Assembly (NCBI RefSeq): GCF_001424305.1
Contig: NZ_LMPD01000003.1
Location: forward strand, 482,387-546,386
Direction: 5' to 3'
Length of the DNA stretch: 64,000 nt
Source: Pedobacter sp. Leaf176
Lineage (GTDB): Bacteria; Bacteroidota; Bacteroidia; Sphingobacteriales; Sphingobacteriaceae
Made by a program: the position numbers and the translations under genes. This document shows positions 1-10,218 of this stretch, piece after piece; the first letter of the stretch is position 1, and the number at the start of each line of letters is the position of its first letter. Under the pieces are notes generated by a model. That model searched no databases and was not told the DNA's origin. It saw only the letters and a program-made list of their open reading frames with translations.

Positions 1-2461
1 AGGGAGAGGTAAAACGGACATTAATCTCTTCAAATGCTTTTCCAGTCGCTTGAATATAAACAATCATCTTTCCGTGGAATACCCTTTGCTTATTATCAGT
101 ATAATTGCTCATATCCGAATTGTTTCCAGCTTCCATTCCCAGTAATCTGGCATTACCTATTATTTCACAGATAATTTCATCATCCGAATGCATAACAGGG
201 ATACCATCATCATCCACAATTTGAAGTTCAATTTGCACAATCCCGTCCTTCCTTTCAAAACTGACTCCTTTACTATTAACGATCTGAATTGCCGATTGAC
301 GTCTACTGGATTGCAATTTTTTACGCGTAATATCCATTCCCTCTTTGTCCATCCCAATAACTTCTAAACTTCCCTGTGCATAAGCAATGTCCCAAAAAAT
401 AATCCCGGTTTTAGTATCGTAAGGTTTGGTTTTCCCAACTATTTTCCCATTAAGTTCCAGCCGTGCTTGCTGTGTATTGGTATAACACACTACTCTGATT
501 TGTTGCCCCTCCTGATAATTCCATATTGGCCAGGCGTCCATAGATGGCGCTCTGTTTTTCTGTTTTCCCTGTTCCGACTCAAGATTAGACCATACATCAT
601 TTGCAGCTCCTCCGCCTGCCAGGGAATAGGTTCCTAAAAAGGCCATTGGTTTGTCAGACCATAAGGACTGCCGAAAGTAGCCACGGGGTTTGATAAAGCC
701 TCCGAAATCCAGTAAACCAGAATAAAACCCTCTTGATGGCCATCTTCCTGATTCGCCCAGATAATCAATACCAGTCCAAAGAAACTGTCCGAATATATAT
801 TCGTTATCAGTTACAGCCTTCCATGCGTCGAAATCATGCCGGTTTTCACTACCAAAAATTACGCGTTTGGGATAGTGCTTGTGGTCCTGAGCATAGCGGC
901 TTTCCGTGTAATTATATCCGGCAATATCCAAAGTGCCGGGATAATCTGTTTCGTTTGACATTGCAACTCCTGCCAGTCCGGCTGTTACCGGGCGGCTGGC
1001 GTCATATTTTCTCACAACAGCGGATAGCCTTTTAGCGATTTCACCCAATTGCGACGCATCTGGTGCATCTTTTTTATAGCCTCCGAAGATAGGTTGGGTA
1101 AAACCACCTTCTTTAGTGCCTGCTAATACTGGATGTGAGTATGGGTCGTTGGGATAGTCCACCTCGTTGCCGATGCTCCAAGCAAAAATGGAAATGTGAT
1201 TACGATCGCGCTTTACCATATCTGCAAGGTCTCGTTCTCCCCACTCCTTAAAAAAATCGTTTGACCCCTGAAATCCAGGCGTACCTACATTCCATCCCTG
1301 AAGCCATTTTCGCTTTGCAAATTCCCATTCATCAAAAGCTTCGTTCATGACCAGTAAGCCCAGCTCGTCGCAAAGTTTATACAATAATGGGCTTTGCGGA
1401 TTGTGGCTGGTGCGTATCGCGTTGACACCGAGAGATTTCAATGTAATCAATCTGCGGCGCCATACCTCTGAGTAAAATTCTGCACCGAGAACGCCAGCAT
1501 CGTGGTGCAGGCATACACCCTTTATCTTCATCCATGCACCGTTGAGTGCAAAACCCTTGTCTGCATCAAACGTAAATTGCCGAAAACCAGTCTGTACAGA
1601 ATTACTGTCAACTACTTTTTTGTCCTGAATAATCCTGGTGCGCAAAGTGTAAAGAATCGGTGTCTCAAGGCTCCACAATTTAGGCTCATTAACAGTCAAA
1701 TCAGATTTGAACTGGCTGCTATCGCCAGCTTTCAAAGAAACTTTATTTGTTTTCTTCGTCACTACGAAGCCTTTATTATCAACCAGTTCCTGTATTATAG
1801 AAAAATAACTGAACTTTTGCGAATCGTTTTTCACCGCAGTCTGCAGGTGCAGAATGCCCTTTTTAATCGTGACCTCCGGGTAAATATAAACGCCCCATTG
1901 CTGCAGGTGCAAAGGGTTCGCCTTAATCAGCCAGACATCCCTGTAAATTCCTGATCCGGTGTACCAGCGTGAATCGGCATCTAAGCGATGGTCTACCCGC
2001 ACGTCAATCTGATTTTCCTCACCATATTTGACATAAGCGGTAATATCATAACAGAAAGATATAAAACCATTAGGCCGCTTGCCCACTGATTTTCCATTAA
2101 CAAAAACCTCACTTCTATTATAAACACCTTCAAAATAGAGATATATTTTTTTCCCCTGGTCCTGCTTCGATAACTTAATCTTCTTTTGATACCAGCCAAG
2201 TCCTCCGGGCAAATAACCTGAAGCACTCGCTGAGGCCGGACTATGTACCTGTTTTACACTCCAATCATGGGGCAATTGAACAGCCTGCCATTGATCTCTT
2301 TCATAGTTGGCAACTGAATTTCTATCCATATCGCCCAGATGAAAATGCCAGTCTTTATTTATCTTTTCCGCTTGACCGAACCCGGGTTGGCTAAAAAGCA
2401 TTGCAGGATTGAAAAAAACTACAGCCAGGAAAAAAATTGAATATTTAATTGATCTCCTCAT
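1..2461 (-). CDS. Glycoside hydrolase family 2 (beta-galactosidase-like), 3' end outside window
   Basis: The reading frame is open from the ATG at 2461 to the left edge, so about 820 residues are visible and the C-terminus is missing. It begins with a signal peptide (MRRSIKYSIFFLAVVFF, then a hydrophobic run). A sugar-binding/jelly-roll region follows (LPHDWSV, GGLGWYQKKI, YFEGVYNRSEVFVNG), then an immunoglobulin-like domain and a TIM barrel with VNAIRTSHNPQSP. The acid/base is probably Glu433 in WSIGNEVD and the nucleophile Glu539 in FGSENR, a spacing normal for GH2. In this family the enzyme removes terminal beta-galactosyl or related sugars, here in the periplasm. It lies 12 bp after the GH43 gene and ends the visible part of the polysaccharide locus. 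Exact substrate is not readable from the sequence; beta-glucuronidase or another GH2 activity is possible. Confidence 0.88.
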   Translation of the reverse strand, partial: MRRSIKYSIFFLAVVFFNPAMLFSQPGFGQAEKINKDWHFHLGDMDRNSVANYERDQWQAVQLPHDWSVKQVHSPASASASGYLPGGLGWYQKKIKLSKQDQGKKIYLYFEGVYNRSEVFVNGKSVGKRPNGFISFCYDITAYVKYGEENQIDVRVDHRLDADSRWYTGSGIYRDVWLIKANPLHLQQWGVYIYPEVTIKKGILHLQTAVKNDSQKFSYFSIIQELVDNKGFVVTKKTNKVSLKAGDSSQFKSDLTVNEPKLWSLETPILYTLRTRIIQDKKVVDSNSVQTGFRQFTFDADKGFALNGAWMKIKGVCLHHDAGVLGAEFYSEVWRRRLITLKSLGVNAIRTSHNPQSPLLYKLCDELGLLVMNEAFDEWEFAKRKWLQGWNVGTPGFQGSNDFFKEWGERDLADMVKRDRNHISIFAWSIGNEVDYPNDPYSHPVLAGTKEGGFTQPIFGGYKKDAPDASQLGEIAKRLSAVVRKYDASRPVTAGLAGVAMSNETDYPGTLDIAGYNYTESRYAQDHKHYPKRVIFGSENRHDFDAWKAVTDNEYIFGQFLWTGIDYLGESGRWPSRGFYSGLLDFGGFIKPRGYFRQSLWSDKPMAFLGTYSLAGGGAANDVWSNLESEQGKQKNRAPSMDAWPIWNYQEGQQIRVVCYTNTQQARLELNGKIVGKTKPYDTKTGIIFWDIAYAQGSLEVIGMDKEGMDITRKKLQSSRRQSAIQIVNSKGVSFERKDGIVQIELQIVDDDGIPVMHSDDEIICEIIGNARLLGMEAGNNSDMSNYTDNKQRVFHGKMIVYIQATGKAFEEINVRFTSP

Positions 2462-2473
2462 ATGTCTTTGTTT

Positions 2474-4393
2474 TTAATTTGTAGGTTTTACTGGTATAAT
2501 ATTTCCTTCTTGGTCAAAAAACATGGAATCCATACAAACTTCGCGGTTAAAGCCCGCAGCGTCACCCATTTTTATTCCATCAGGAATGGGGAATCTATGG
2601 TAAATGATGTACCATTCGTCTTTCCCAGGAATTTTCAATACTGAATTGTGCCCTGTACCATAAATGCCTTGCGATGGATCTTTCTGAAGAATAAGATTAT
2701 TTTCGGCGATTTTTATGGGGCCGATTGGAGAGGTAGAAGTTCCATACCGAACACGATAATTTTCGCTTCTGGTATCCTCCTCAGACCACAGGAAATAGTA
2801 GATTCCTTTACGGAAAAATACATAAGCTCCTTCTCTAAAAGTCTTATCTGTTTGAAGTACTTTTGTGGTACCAGCTTTTAAAGAAACCATATCATTATTA
2901 AGCTCCGCAACTGCTAGGTAACCGTTTCCCCAATACAGGTAGCTTTTACCAGTCTTCGGATCGGTAAATGCGGCAGGATCGATTTCCTGCCCCCCCTTTA
3001 CCCCTTCCGGTTTACCACTGATTAGTGGTTTACCAGAATCCACAAACGGACCAGTTGGTGAATCAGATACAGCAACGCCAATTTTCTGAGCGACTGTAAA
3101 ATAATAGTAATACTTATAATTGCCATTCACATTTTTCTCAGCGATTGTGGGTGCCCAGGCATTTTGCTTTGCCCAGGTAACATCTTTTTTTAAATCCAGA
3201 ATAACGCCTTCGTCTTTCCAGTTCAGCAGGTCTGTAGAAGAGAAAGTTTTAAAGTAATTGCCACTCCAGCCATCAAAACCATCACTCGTTGGATAAATGT
3301 AGTATTTTTTGGTTTTATTCGAGAATAATATATCCGGATCAGCATACGAGCCTTCCAGTATTGGGTTTGTCTTTTTTGGAAGTTGAAGACCTTCAGGGAA
3401 ACCCCAGCGGTTTACAAGTGCTGATATTTCCTGTCTTGACAGTGAAATAATATTTCCATGGCGGGGGTGAAAATCCATATTCACCTTATGATCAATCACT
3501 CTGAACTTATCGAGATCACAGCTCTCGCAGAACTGGTATTTCCCCTTTCCATATACATCATACATTAAAATGTATTTATCTGATTGGTTAAGCTTGAAAA
3601 CTGCCGAACCTTCTACTGCATCCCGGGTTTGTTGTTTGTATCCAGGCTGCTCGATCCAATTCCCACTAGTAAGTGAATCAGTTATAGCGAGTTTAATTCC
3701 ATTTCCATTCCCTTCGGTTTTATAAAACAGATGAAACAAACCATTTTTGTTAATAATATCGCCATCTATACAAGCTTTGGCATTTTTAGGCGAGAATAAA
3801 ACTTTAGGCGCTGAAACAAAGCCATCAAATTTATCATTTGCATAAGCATAATAGATGATATCGGGCCCGTTGCCATGTTTCATGGACCAATATACCATAT
3901 ATTTCGCTGTTGCTGGATCATAAATTGTTTGTGGTGCCCAAACTCGTTTTAAATTTTCATGTCCTTTAAAACTATCTTGTATATTTATAATGGTGTGCTT
4001 CCAATTTATTAAATCCGATGATTTTAGCATAATTAATGCCCTATTTGAATCCCATCCTTTTGAGGAGGTCATATCAGTAAGCACCATGTAAAACGATTTT
4101 CCATCCTCACCGCGAAGGATGTGAGGATCTCTTACCCCTCCTGTAGAGCTGATTTTTTTTGAATCTAATACGGGCTGATTTTTGTTTAGCGCATAGTAAG
4201 TATAACCATTTGTACTTAGTGCGAAACAGATTGATTCATCGCTCACTGCATTCCCCTTAAAATAGGCAAATAAATATCCGGAAAAATCTTTCTCTATTGG
4301 CCCTGATTTATATTCTTGGGCAAATAAGTTTCGGCTGAGGGTTAAAAGCAGAATACAAAGGAGGGTTAGACGGTAAGACGGAAGTCGTTTCAT
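2474..4393 (-). CDS. Glycoside hydrolase family 43 with two catalytic-like domains
   Basis: 639 residues with a signal peptide ending near LSRNLFAQ, so periplasmic. Two five-bladed propeller domains are in tandem. Domain 1 (about 35-335) has SGYLFAYFKGN, TGGVRDPHILRGEDG, an IDGDI segment near 211 and EGSAVFK with Glu261. Domain 2 (about 345-639) begins with the classical EGSYADPDI (Asp352), then NAWAPTIAE, GGQEIDPAAF (Asp472) and REGAYVFF (Glu522), the usual GH43 base, pKa modulator and acid. The family cleaves alpha-L-arabinofuranosides, beta-xylosides and some galactosides. It lies between the DUF3823 and GH2 genes in the same transcription direction. Whether domain 1 is active, and on what, cannot be told by eye. 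Confidence 0.88.
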   Translation of the reverse strand: MKRLPSYRLTLLCILLLTLSRNLFAQEYKSGPIEKDFSGYLFAYFKGNAVSDESICFALSTNGYTYYALNKNQPVLDSKKISSTGGVRDPHILRGEDGKSFYMVLTDMTSSKGWDSNRALIMLKSSDLINWKHTIINIQDSFKGHENLKRVWAPQTIYDPATAKYMVYWSMKHGNGPDIIYYAYANDKFDGFVSAPKVLFSPKNAKACIDGDIINKNGLFHLFYKTEGNGNGIKLAITDSLTSGNWIEQPGYKQQTRDAVEGSAVFKLNQSDKYILMYDVYGKGKYQFCESCDLDKFRVIDHKVNMDFHPRHGNIISLSRQEISALVNRWGFPEGLQLPKKTNPILEGSYADPDILFSNKTKKYYIYPTSDGFDGWSGNYFKTFSSTDLLNWKDEGVILDLKKDVTWAKQNAWAPTIAEKNVNGNYKYYYYFTVAQKIGVAVSDSPTGPFVDSGKPLISGKPEGVKGGQEIDPAAFTDPKTGKSYLYWGNGYLAVAELNNDMVSLKAGTTKVLQTDKTFREGAYVFFRKGIYYFLWSEEDTRSENYRVRYGTSTSPIGPIKIAENNLILQKDPSQGIYGTGHNSVLKIPGKDEWYIIYHRFPIPDGIKMGDAAGFNREVCMDSMFFDQEGNIIPVKPTN

Positions 4394-4462
4394 CGTTAGT
4401 GCAGGGTATTAAGTTGTAATGTGGTTAATGATGGGTGCGGATCTTCCCCGCACCATTTAATA

Positions 4463-5143
4463 TTATTTTAAAGCTATTTTTTGTACCTGGGTATAGTAGT
4501 ATTCCCCGGCCGATGTCGATTTTATACCTAGTCTGGCGTAGATGTAGTCTAGTGATTTCAGATTATCAGGTAAAGCGCCTGAAGAAATCTGTAATTGCTG
4601 TCCTAGTACCACGCTGTTTAGCGGCGCATCAACCCTAACCTCTCGCTGAACCTGATCTGTTAAGATCGATTTACCAAGATATAGTCTAACAAATTCAAGA
4701 TTCGCGGATTGAACAACCTTGTTGACAACCAGCCTTGCAATTATATTATCACCAGATTTTTGATAAGATTCCCCGCTAATCGTAAAGTATGGTGTAACTG
4801 GGACTTCAAGGTTTGTGTTACCTCTAACTTCCACCCTTATCGTATCTGATGCCTGTTGTAGCCATGGTGCATCAGCCCTGCGTACCAGTTTATATTGACC
4901 ATCAAAGAGCTTAGCTGCAAAACTACCATCCTGATTGAGATAGACAGTAATCGGCGATTTAAGCGGATAACCATCTTGCCAGAGTTCCAGTTGAGGTCCA
5001 TTATTGCGCACAGGTACTGCCCGGCCCTGGTACACAACTTTTCCTGAAAGGGTTACCTCTGGCGCCTCAAAATTATCATATTCACATCCGGACATCAATA
5101 TGCTGCCGGAAATTGCCAATATCATTAAAAATTTAAATTTCAT
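4463..5143 (-). CDS. DUF3823 domain lipoprotein of the SusC/SusD locus
   Basis: 226 residues with a lipoprotein signal (ISGSILMSGCEYDNF, lipidated Cys20). A beta-rich region follows (VTLSGKVVYQGRAVPVRNNGPQLELWQDG, with FDGQYKLV and an NLEVPVTPYFTI strand) that resembles the two-domain DUF3823 family commonly encoded directly after susD. The start is 11 bp after the susD stop, so the two are in one transcript. By position it is probably a surface glycan-binding accessory lipoprotein, comparable to SusE/F, but this role is inferred from neighbourhood. Confidence 0.8.
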   Translation of the reverse strand: MKFKFLMILAISGSILMSGCEYDNFEAPEVTLSGKVVYQGRAVPVRNNGPQLELWQDGYPLKSPITVYLNQDGSFAAKLFDGQYKLVRRADAPWLQQASDTIRVEVRGNTNLEVPVTPYFTISGESYQKSGDNIIARLVVNKVVQSANLEFVRLYLGKSILTDQVQREVRVDAPLNSVVLGQQLQISSGALPDNLKSLDYIYARLGIKSTSAGEYYYTQVQKIALK

Positions 5144-5154
5144 AATCGTTAAAA

Positions 5155-6996
5155 TTAATTGAATGGATTCCTTACAATCTTTGGGTTGTTGTTTAGTACG
5201 TCCTGAGCGATAGAAGAATAATAGTTGGCCAGGCGGAAAAACCTTGCCCTGCGAAAACGGCTGGGTCTCATGCGCTCATATATATATTTTCCATTATCCG
5301 GATGGCCTGGTCGAACTACTCTATATCCGTATAGGCCTCTAACTACCGCATTCGGGTCACTTTCAGAACCATCCCAGACAATATGCGCGATACGCCATCT
5401 TTTTAAATCAAAATATCTATGGTCTTCAAATGCTAGCTCCACGCGACGTTCATTCCGAATAATATCTGTAGTCAATGCAGTTAGGCTATTGGCCGGGAAT
5501 CCGGCACGTGCCCTGATGGAATTAACATAACCAAGGCCTTCAGCTCTGCCCAGTTCGAATGCAGCCTCTGCAGCATTCAGGTAAACTTCTCCCAAACGAA
5601 ACCATGGCCACCAGTTTGTGGCACTTGTACCTCTGGTACTTGCTGCTGATGCGTCACTAACAAACTTCCGAATATAAAACCCGGTATTACTTACATCCAT
5701 CGCATCATCCTTTGGTCCGTCAAATCCGGTCCAAAGCTGTCCATCAGTATAATTTTTGCCAAGTTCAGCGGAAGTGGTTAGCTGATAGCTTCCGTTGTTC
5801 CAGACTGCAACCCCAGCTTGTATCCTAACGGGATTATTTTTAAAGTTTGTACCCGGATAAATTACAGTACCATATAATCTGGCGTCCCGCCCTGCAAAAA
5901 TATCGCCAATACCTGTGTAAGCAATGTAATTACCGGAAGCATCCTTATCACGTAGCGTGCCTTTTGTTCCATCAAGATAGCTGAAGCTTTCGACAAAGCT
6001 GAGCGAAGGTGATATTGTTGACGAGGATTCGTTGTCTTCGGTCATACTCTTGATGATGTTATCATAGGCAAAACGATGCACTTTGACACCAGGTGCGAAG
6101 TCTTTAGCGAAGATCACTTCACTCCCTGTTTTTTTGTTAAGCATATCATAAAAGTTCGCACCTTTGTCTGGATTTTCATTAAATAGTGCATAAGGTCCGC
6201 TGATGATTGCCTTAGATGCGGTTAACGATTTGTTATAATAGTCTGCAGCCATTGTTGCAGGGATGCCAACCTCCCCACCAGGAGTGGATATCGGATTAGG
6301 CATTAAGCTATTGTACTTAGCTATCGATCCCGCATAAAGCATCGCCCTGCTCTCTAATGCAAGAGCAGTATATTGATTAGCCCTTGTTTTGCTCGAATTG
6401 TTTGCGGTCAGGTCTGCTTTGATCTCTTCCAGCTCACGATAGATAAAATCGTAAACTTCGTACTCTTTAGCCCGAGGCACCTGCAATGGCGTTGGATCAC
6501 CACTAAAATCGTAAATTAATTGCTTGGTTACCAATGGTACTCCACCCATTCGTTTTACCATTTCGAAATAGACAAAAGCCCTTATAAAACGGAGTTCAGC
6601 CCTGAACAGGTTTTTTTGTGTTGCATCCAGCCTTACGCTCTGCGTTTCCAGATTTTCCAAAGACAGGTTGACATCTCTGATCAGTCCGTAATCCCAATAG
6701 CGACCATAATCGTCGCCGAATTGGTAATCATTCCGCCAGTTTTGGTCACGATGGCCAGACCACATGGCGTCATCAAGTTCTGTCATTCCCCCCGTATTGA
6801 AAACACCATGTAGGGTAGGCAGTCTGTTATAATAATTGGCCAGTAACGAAGTCAGCAATTTAGGATCATTCCACAATTGTTCGTCAGTAATGGTACTTTT
6901 TGATTCCCGGTCAAACCATTCATCGTGCTTGCAGCCACTTGCGACCAAACAGGCCAGCAAAGCAATACATATATAAATCTTTTTCATTTTTGTCAA
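5155..6996 (-). CDS. RagB/SusD family starch-binding-like outer membrane lipoprotein
   Basis: 613 residues. The lipoprotein signal ends LLACLVASGCKHDEWF. The N-terminal SusD features are clear (LLTSLLANYYNRLP, NLENLETQS-like helices, FRAELRFIRAFVYFEMVKRMGGVPLV), as are the C-terminal ones (WWPWFRLGEVYLNAAEAAFELG, INSIRARAG-like and RNERRVELAFEDHRYFDLKRWR). SusD proteins cap the SusC transporter on the cell surface and bind the glycan. The gene starts 15 bp after the susC stop. The usual partner is the adjacent SusC. Substrate is not predictable from this protein alone. Confidence 0.95.
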   Translation of the reverse strand: MTKMKKIYICIALLACLVASGCKHDEWFDRESKSTITDEQLWNDPKLLTSLLANYYNRLPTLHGVFNTGGMTELDDAMWSGHRDQNWRNDYQFGDDYGRYWDYGLIRDVNLSLENLETQSVRLDATQKNLFRAELRFIRAFVYFEMVKRMGGVPLVTKQLIYDFSGDPTPLQVPRAKEYEVYDFIYRELEEIKADLTANNSSKTRANQYTALALESRAMLYAGSIAKYNSLMPNPISTPGGEVGIPATMAADYYNKSLTASKAIISGPYALFNENPDKGANFYDMLNKKTGSEVIFAKDFAPGVKVHRFAYDNIIKSMTEDNESSSTISPSLSFVESFSYLDGTKGTLRDKDASGNYIAYTGIGDIFAGRDARLYGTVIYPGTNFKNNPVRIQAGVAVWNNGSYQLTTSAELGKNYTDGQLWTGFDGPKDDAMDVSNTGFYIRKFVSDASAASTRGTSATNWWPWFRLGEVYLNAAEAAFELGRAEGLGYVNSIRARAGFPANSLTALTTDIIRNERRVELAFEDHRYFDLKRWRIAHIVWDGSESDPNAVVRGLYGYRVVRPGHPDNGKYIYERMRPSRFRRARFFRLANYYSSIAQDVLNNNPKIVRNPFN

Positions 6997-7011
6997 TTTT
7001 AAAGTATCGGG

Positions 7012-10000
7012 TTAAAAGGTTACGTTAAAACCTGCCATAAAAACTTTTTGCTGAGGATAAACTACTGCCGCTGCAGCTTCAATTTCAGGATCGATCTGAA
7101 AATCCTTTACATTATCAAAAGAGATCAGGTTTGATCCGTTTACGTAAAAGCGAATTTTCTGTGCTTTAATCTTCTGTGAAAACTTTTGAGGCAACGTATA
7201 TGCCAATTCTAAATTTCTCACACGAAGGTATCTCACGTTAGTTAGCCAAAAATCACTATTTCTGCTGTTTGGCCCAGTATTTCCGTTACGAATGGCAGGA
7301 TAGTATCCGGGCACCCAAGCACTATTAGGATTATAAGGATCTTCTCTGTGCCATCTGTCCTCCAGCAAATATGCAGGAGAGTTCCCTCCGCCATGAAAGG
7401 CGTTTCTTAATTCATAATCCTGATTCCAGGACTGCATGGCGCCACCGGCGAAATCTATATTCAGATCTATTCCTTTATAGTTCAAGCCAATTCGTCCACC
7501 AAAAGTCATCATTGGCGCCCATCCTGTAGGATAACCGATAGGGCGTTCATCCATTCCATTTATCACGCCGTCACCGTTAACATCCGCATAAATAAAGTCA
7601 CCAGGTAATTGTGTTCGATTGTTGTTTCCATCATTATTAACCGGATAGTTCCGGATCTGTTCCTCAGACTCAAAACGACCAATCACCTGATAGCCCCACC
7701 AAATACCGCCCCAACGATCTTCAGCTGAGTTCCTGTACTCATTCAATGAATTACTAAAGCGTGGCTTGTAGGATTCAATCGCCCTGTAACGCGAGAAAGT
7801 AAAGTTACCGCTAACTGTATAATTCAATTCTCCTATCTTACTAGTATATGTAGCGATACCTTCGAAACCATAATATCCGTTTTTATTTAGGTTTTCGTTT
7901 GGTAATCCGTATCCAATTTCACTAGGCAAAAGCACATCATATTTTTGCGCAGGGTAGCCGGTACGTATTATTTTAAAAGCATCTGCAGTGATTGTCAGTT
8001 TGTTATCGAAAAGGCCTAGATCAACTCCAATATTGTAATTGGTATTTTTTACCCATGACAGATTTCTTACAGGAAGGGACTTCGGCTGAATACCTGGATA
8101 ATAAGTACCATTAAGTACCGCATCTCCAGAACCAAAGTTATAACCAGCCAGATAGCCATGCATACCAACCCCTTCTTCTAAACCAGTCTGACCAATGGAA
8201 GCTCTAATTTTCATTTCATTAACAACGCCTTTCAAGGGTTTAAAAAATGACTCGTCAGAAATACGCCAGCCTACACTCGCCCCAGGGAAAAGCCCCCATT
8301 CATTGCCCTTGTAGTACAGATATGAACCATCATAGCGACCAAGTACTTCAACCAGGTATTTTCCTTTATAATTGTAATTAAAACGACCAATATATCCAGC
8401 TCTGGCTTCGTATGACCAGTCATCACCTAAACTGTTAAGTTCAGCAAGCTTCATCAGCGGAATATAATTGTTGGTTGGATTGGAACCCAATCCAGAGTAG
8501 GTTCGGTCCCAGTCTGATCGTTCGTACCCTACTGTTGCTGAAAAACTGTGATCGCCAAACTGCTTGGCATAGTCTATCTGGAACTGTGCAAACCGAGATA
8601 CCGCTACCCGGTCGGTCTTAAATCTCCATCCAGCATCAGCTCCACCGGTCCTGTTGTAGCTGTTGTTTTCATATCGGTATACATCATAGGTGTACTGGAA
8701 ACCATCGAATTTATTATTTGTATAGTTGTAAGAAACAGTTCCTTTCGCAGATAAACCAAACTTTGTTTTGTAAGAGGTAGTCAGATTTACGTTTCCGCTA
8801 ATGTACTTGTTGTCTTTATAGCCCACTATATCCCTACTGAAGAGTGCCGGATTATACGCAAAATCATTCACGTGATTGGGATAAGCCGTATTCCCGTTTG
8901 CATATGCCGGAACTGTAGGTCTGTTTCTAAAAATGGCAAGTATTGAAGAAAAATAACCATCTCCCCCCGGAAGTCCTACGTCCTTTGTGGCTTCCTGTCT
9001 TCCGGAAATCTGCGCACCAACAGTTAAGCCCTCCAGGATTGTCGCTTCCATATTGGCCTGCAAGTTTGTACGCTTGTAAGAGAAATCCTTGATCATCGCA
9101 TCCTGATCCAGGTTACCCACAGAAAGAAAATAGTTAGAGTTCTTTGAACCGCCGGTAATATTCGCATTAATATATCTTTGCGGAATATTTTTACGAATGA
9201 TCATGTCGTAGTAGTCATTATTCTGATATCCCGGTTCGGTTCCTGCCTGCCATTTTGCAAGTTCTGCAGGGGTATAAACTGAAGAGGGGTTTCTGTTTTC
9301 ATTTTGTGCGGCTTCGACCAATCCTCTGGTATATTGGGCGGCATTCGCCATTGTCGGGAAACGGGTGAGATTTTGCCAGCCTAAATAACCATTAACATTG
9401 ATCTTCGCAGTTTCGTTCTTACTACCTTTTTTTGTGGTTATCAATACGACGCCTCTTGCAGCACGAAATCCATACACCGCAGCTGCCGCATCTTTAAGAA
9501 TAGAGATGCTTTCAATATCCTCCAAATTTAAGGCATTAAAAATATCTGCTCCGGAGCCGTTCTGGGTACCTACCCAATCTGTTCCGGTTTGTCCGCCATA
9601 TGCTACCCCATCAATTACATATAAGGGGTTTCCCATGTTTCTGATTTCGATAGCAGCGCCCCTTCCAGGTCGAGCGTCTTTTGCTCTTACAGAAATACCT
9701 TGAACCTTACCTGCTAAGGCACCGGCAGCTGTTGTTGATGAGCTTCTCACGATATCTTCTGATTTGATATTACTTACTGCTCCGGTGATATTGCGTTTGG
9801 ACTGTTTTCCATAGCCTACGACCACAACCTCATCCAAATCTTTGTTGTCATTCTCCAGCACAATTTTCAGGTCACTATTGTCCCCTAAAACCACACGCTG
9901 ATTTTTAAAGCCTATATAAGTAAAAACTAGAGCAGGCTTGCTCGTTTGAATTTGAAAGCGACCATTTTGGTCAGTAGTTGTGGCCTCGGCAGGCAGTCCT

Positions 10001-10143
10001 TCAGAAAAAACTGTAACTCCTGTAAGGGGTTCGTTTTTATCAGAGTATACCCGCCCTGAAATCTTTCGTTGTGCAAGTGCATAGTTAGGCACTACCCAAA
10101 CGACCACGCAAATCAATAAAATTTTAAGGATTCTCATTTTCAT
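7012..10143 (-). CDS. SusC/RagA family TonB-dependent outer membrane transporter
   Basis: 1043 residues with a signal peptide ending PNYALAQ. A carboxypeptidase-regulatory-like domain comes first (KISGRVYSDKNEPLTGVTV, about 26-100). Then the SusC plug signature DEVVVVGYGKQSKRNITGAV, a plug domain with NPLYVIDG and AAAVYGFRAARGVVLITTKKG, and a long beta-barrel ending in an aromatic C-terminus (GFNVTF). It imports oligosaccharides across the outer membrane with TonB energy and pairs with the SusD protein encoded next. It is the first gene of the susC-susD-DUF3823-GH43-GH2 run. The 290 bp upstream carry repeated hexamers that may be regulatory. Confidence 0.95.
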   Translation of the reverse strand: MKMRILKILLICVVVWVVPNYALAQRKISGRVYSDKNEPLTGVTVFSEGLPAEATTTDQNGRFQIQTSKPALVFTYIGFKNQRVVLGDNSDLKIVLENDNKDLDEVVVVGYGKQSKRNITGAVSNIKSEDIVRSSSTTAAGALAGKVQGISVRAKDARPGRGAAIEIRNMGNPLYVIDGVAYGGQTGTDWVGTQNGSGADIFNALNLEDIESISILKDAAAAVYGFRAARGVVLITTKKGSKNETAKINVNGYLGWQNLTRFPTMANAAQYTRGLVEAAQNENRNPSSVYTPAELAKWQAGTEPGYQNNDYYDMIIRKNIPQRYINANITGGSKNSNYFLSVGNLDQDAMIKDFSYKRTNLQANMEATILEGLTVGAQISGRQEATKDVGLPGGDGYFSSILAIFRNRPTVPAYANGNTAYPNHVNDFAYNPALFSRDIVGYKDNKYISGNVNLTTSYKTKFGLSAKGTVSYNYTNNKFDGFQYTYDVYRYENNSYNRTGGADAGWRFKTDRVAVSRFAQFQIDYAKQFGDHSFSATVGYERSDWDRTYSGLGSNPTNNYIPLMKLAELNSLGDDWSYEARAGYIGRFNYNYKGKYLVEVLGRYDGSYLYYKGNEWGLFPGASVGWRISDESFFKPLKGVVNEMKIRASIGQTGLEEGVGMHGYLAGYNFGSGDAVLNGTYYPGIQPKSLPVRNLSWVKNTNYNIGVDLGLFDNKLTITADAFKIIRTGYPAQKYDVLLPSEIGYGLPNENLNKNGYYGFEGIATYTSKIGELNYTVSGNFTFSRYRAIESYKPRFSNSLNEYRNSAEDRWGGIWWGYQVIGRFESEEQIRNYPVNNDGNNNRTQLPGDFIYADVNGDGVINGMDERPIGYPTGWAPMMTFGGRIGLNYKGIDLNIDFAGGAMQSWNQDYELRNAFHGGGNSPAYLLEDRWHREDPYNPNSAWVPGYYPAIRNGNTGPNSRNSDFWLTNVRYLRVRNLELAYTLPQKFSQKIKAQKIRFYVNGSNLISFDNVKDFQIDPEIEAAAAVVYPQQKVFMAGFNVTF

Positions 10144-10218
10144 ATTTGGTTATTAAATTTAATGACTATCAGGTACCAAATATGCCAAAATGTAAAACGG
10201 GGAATTCACCTTCCTATG

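Noticed and set aside
160..357. Minus-strand ORFs of 65 and 77 codons (also 1993-2226) taken as separate genes
   Set aside because: They are in another frame than the continuous GH2 frame that starts at 2461 and is open to the left edge.
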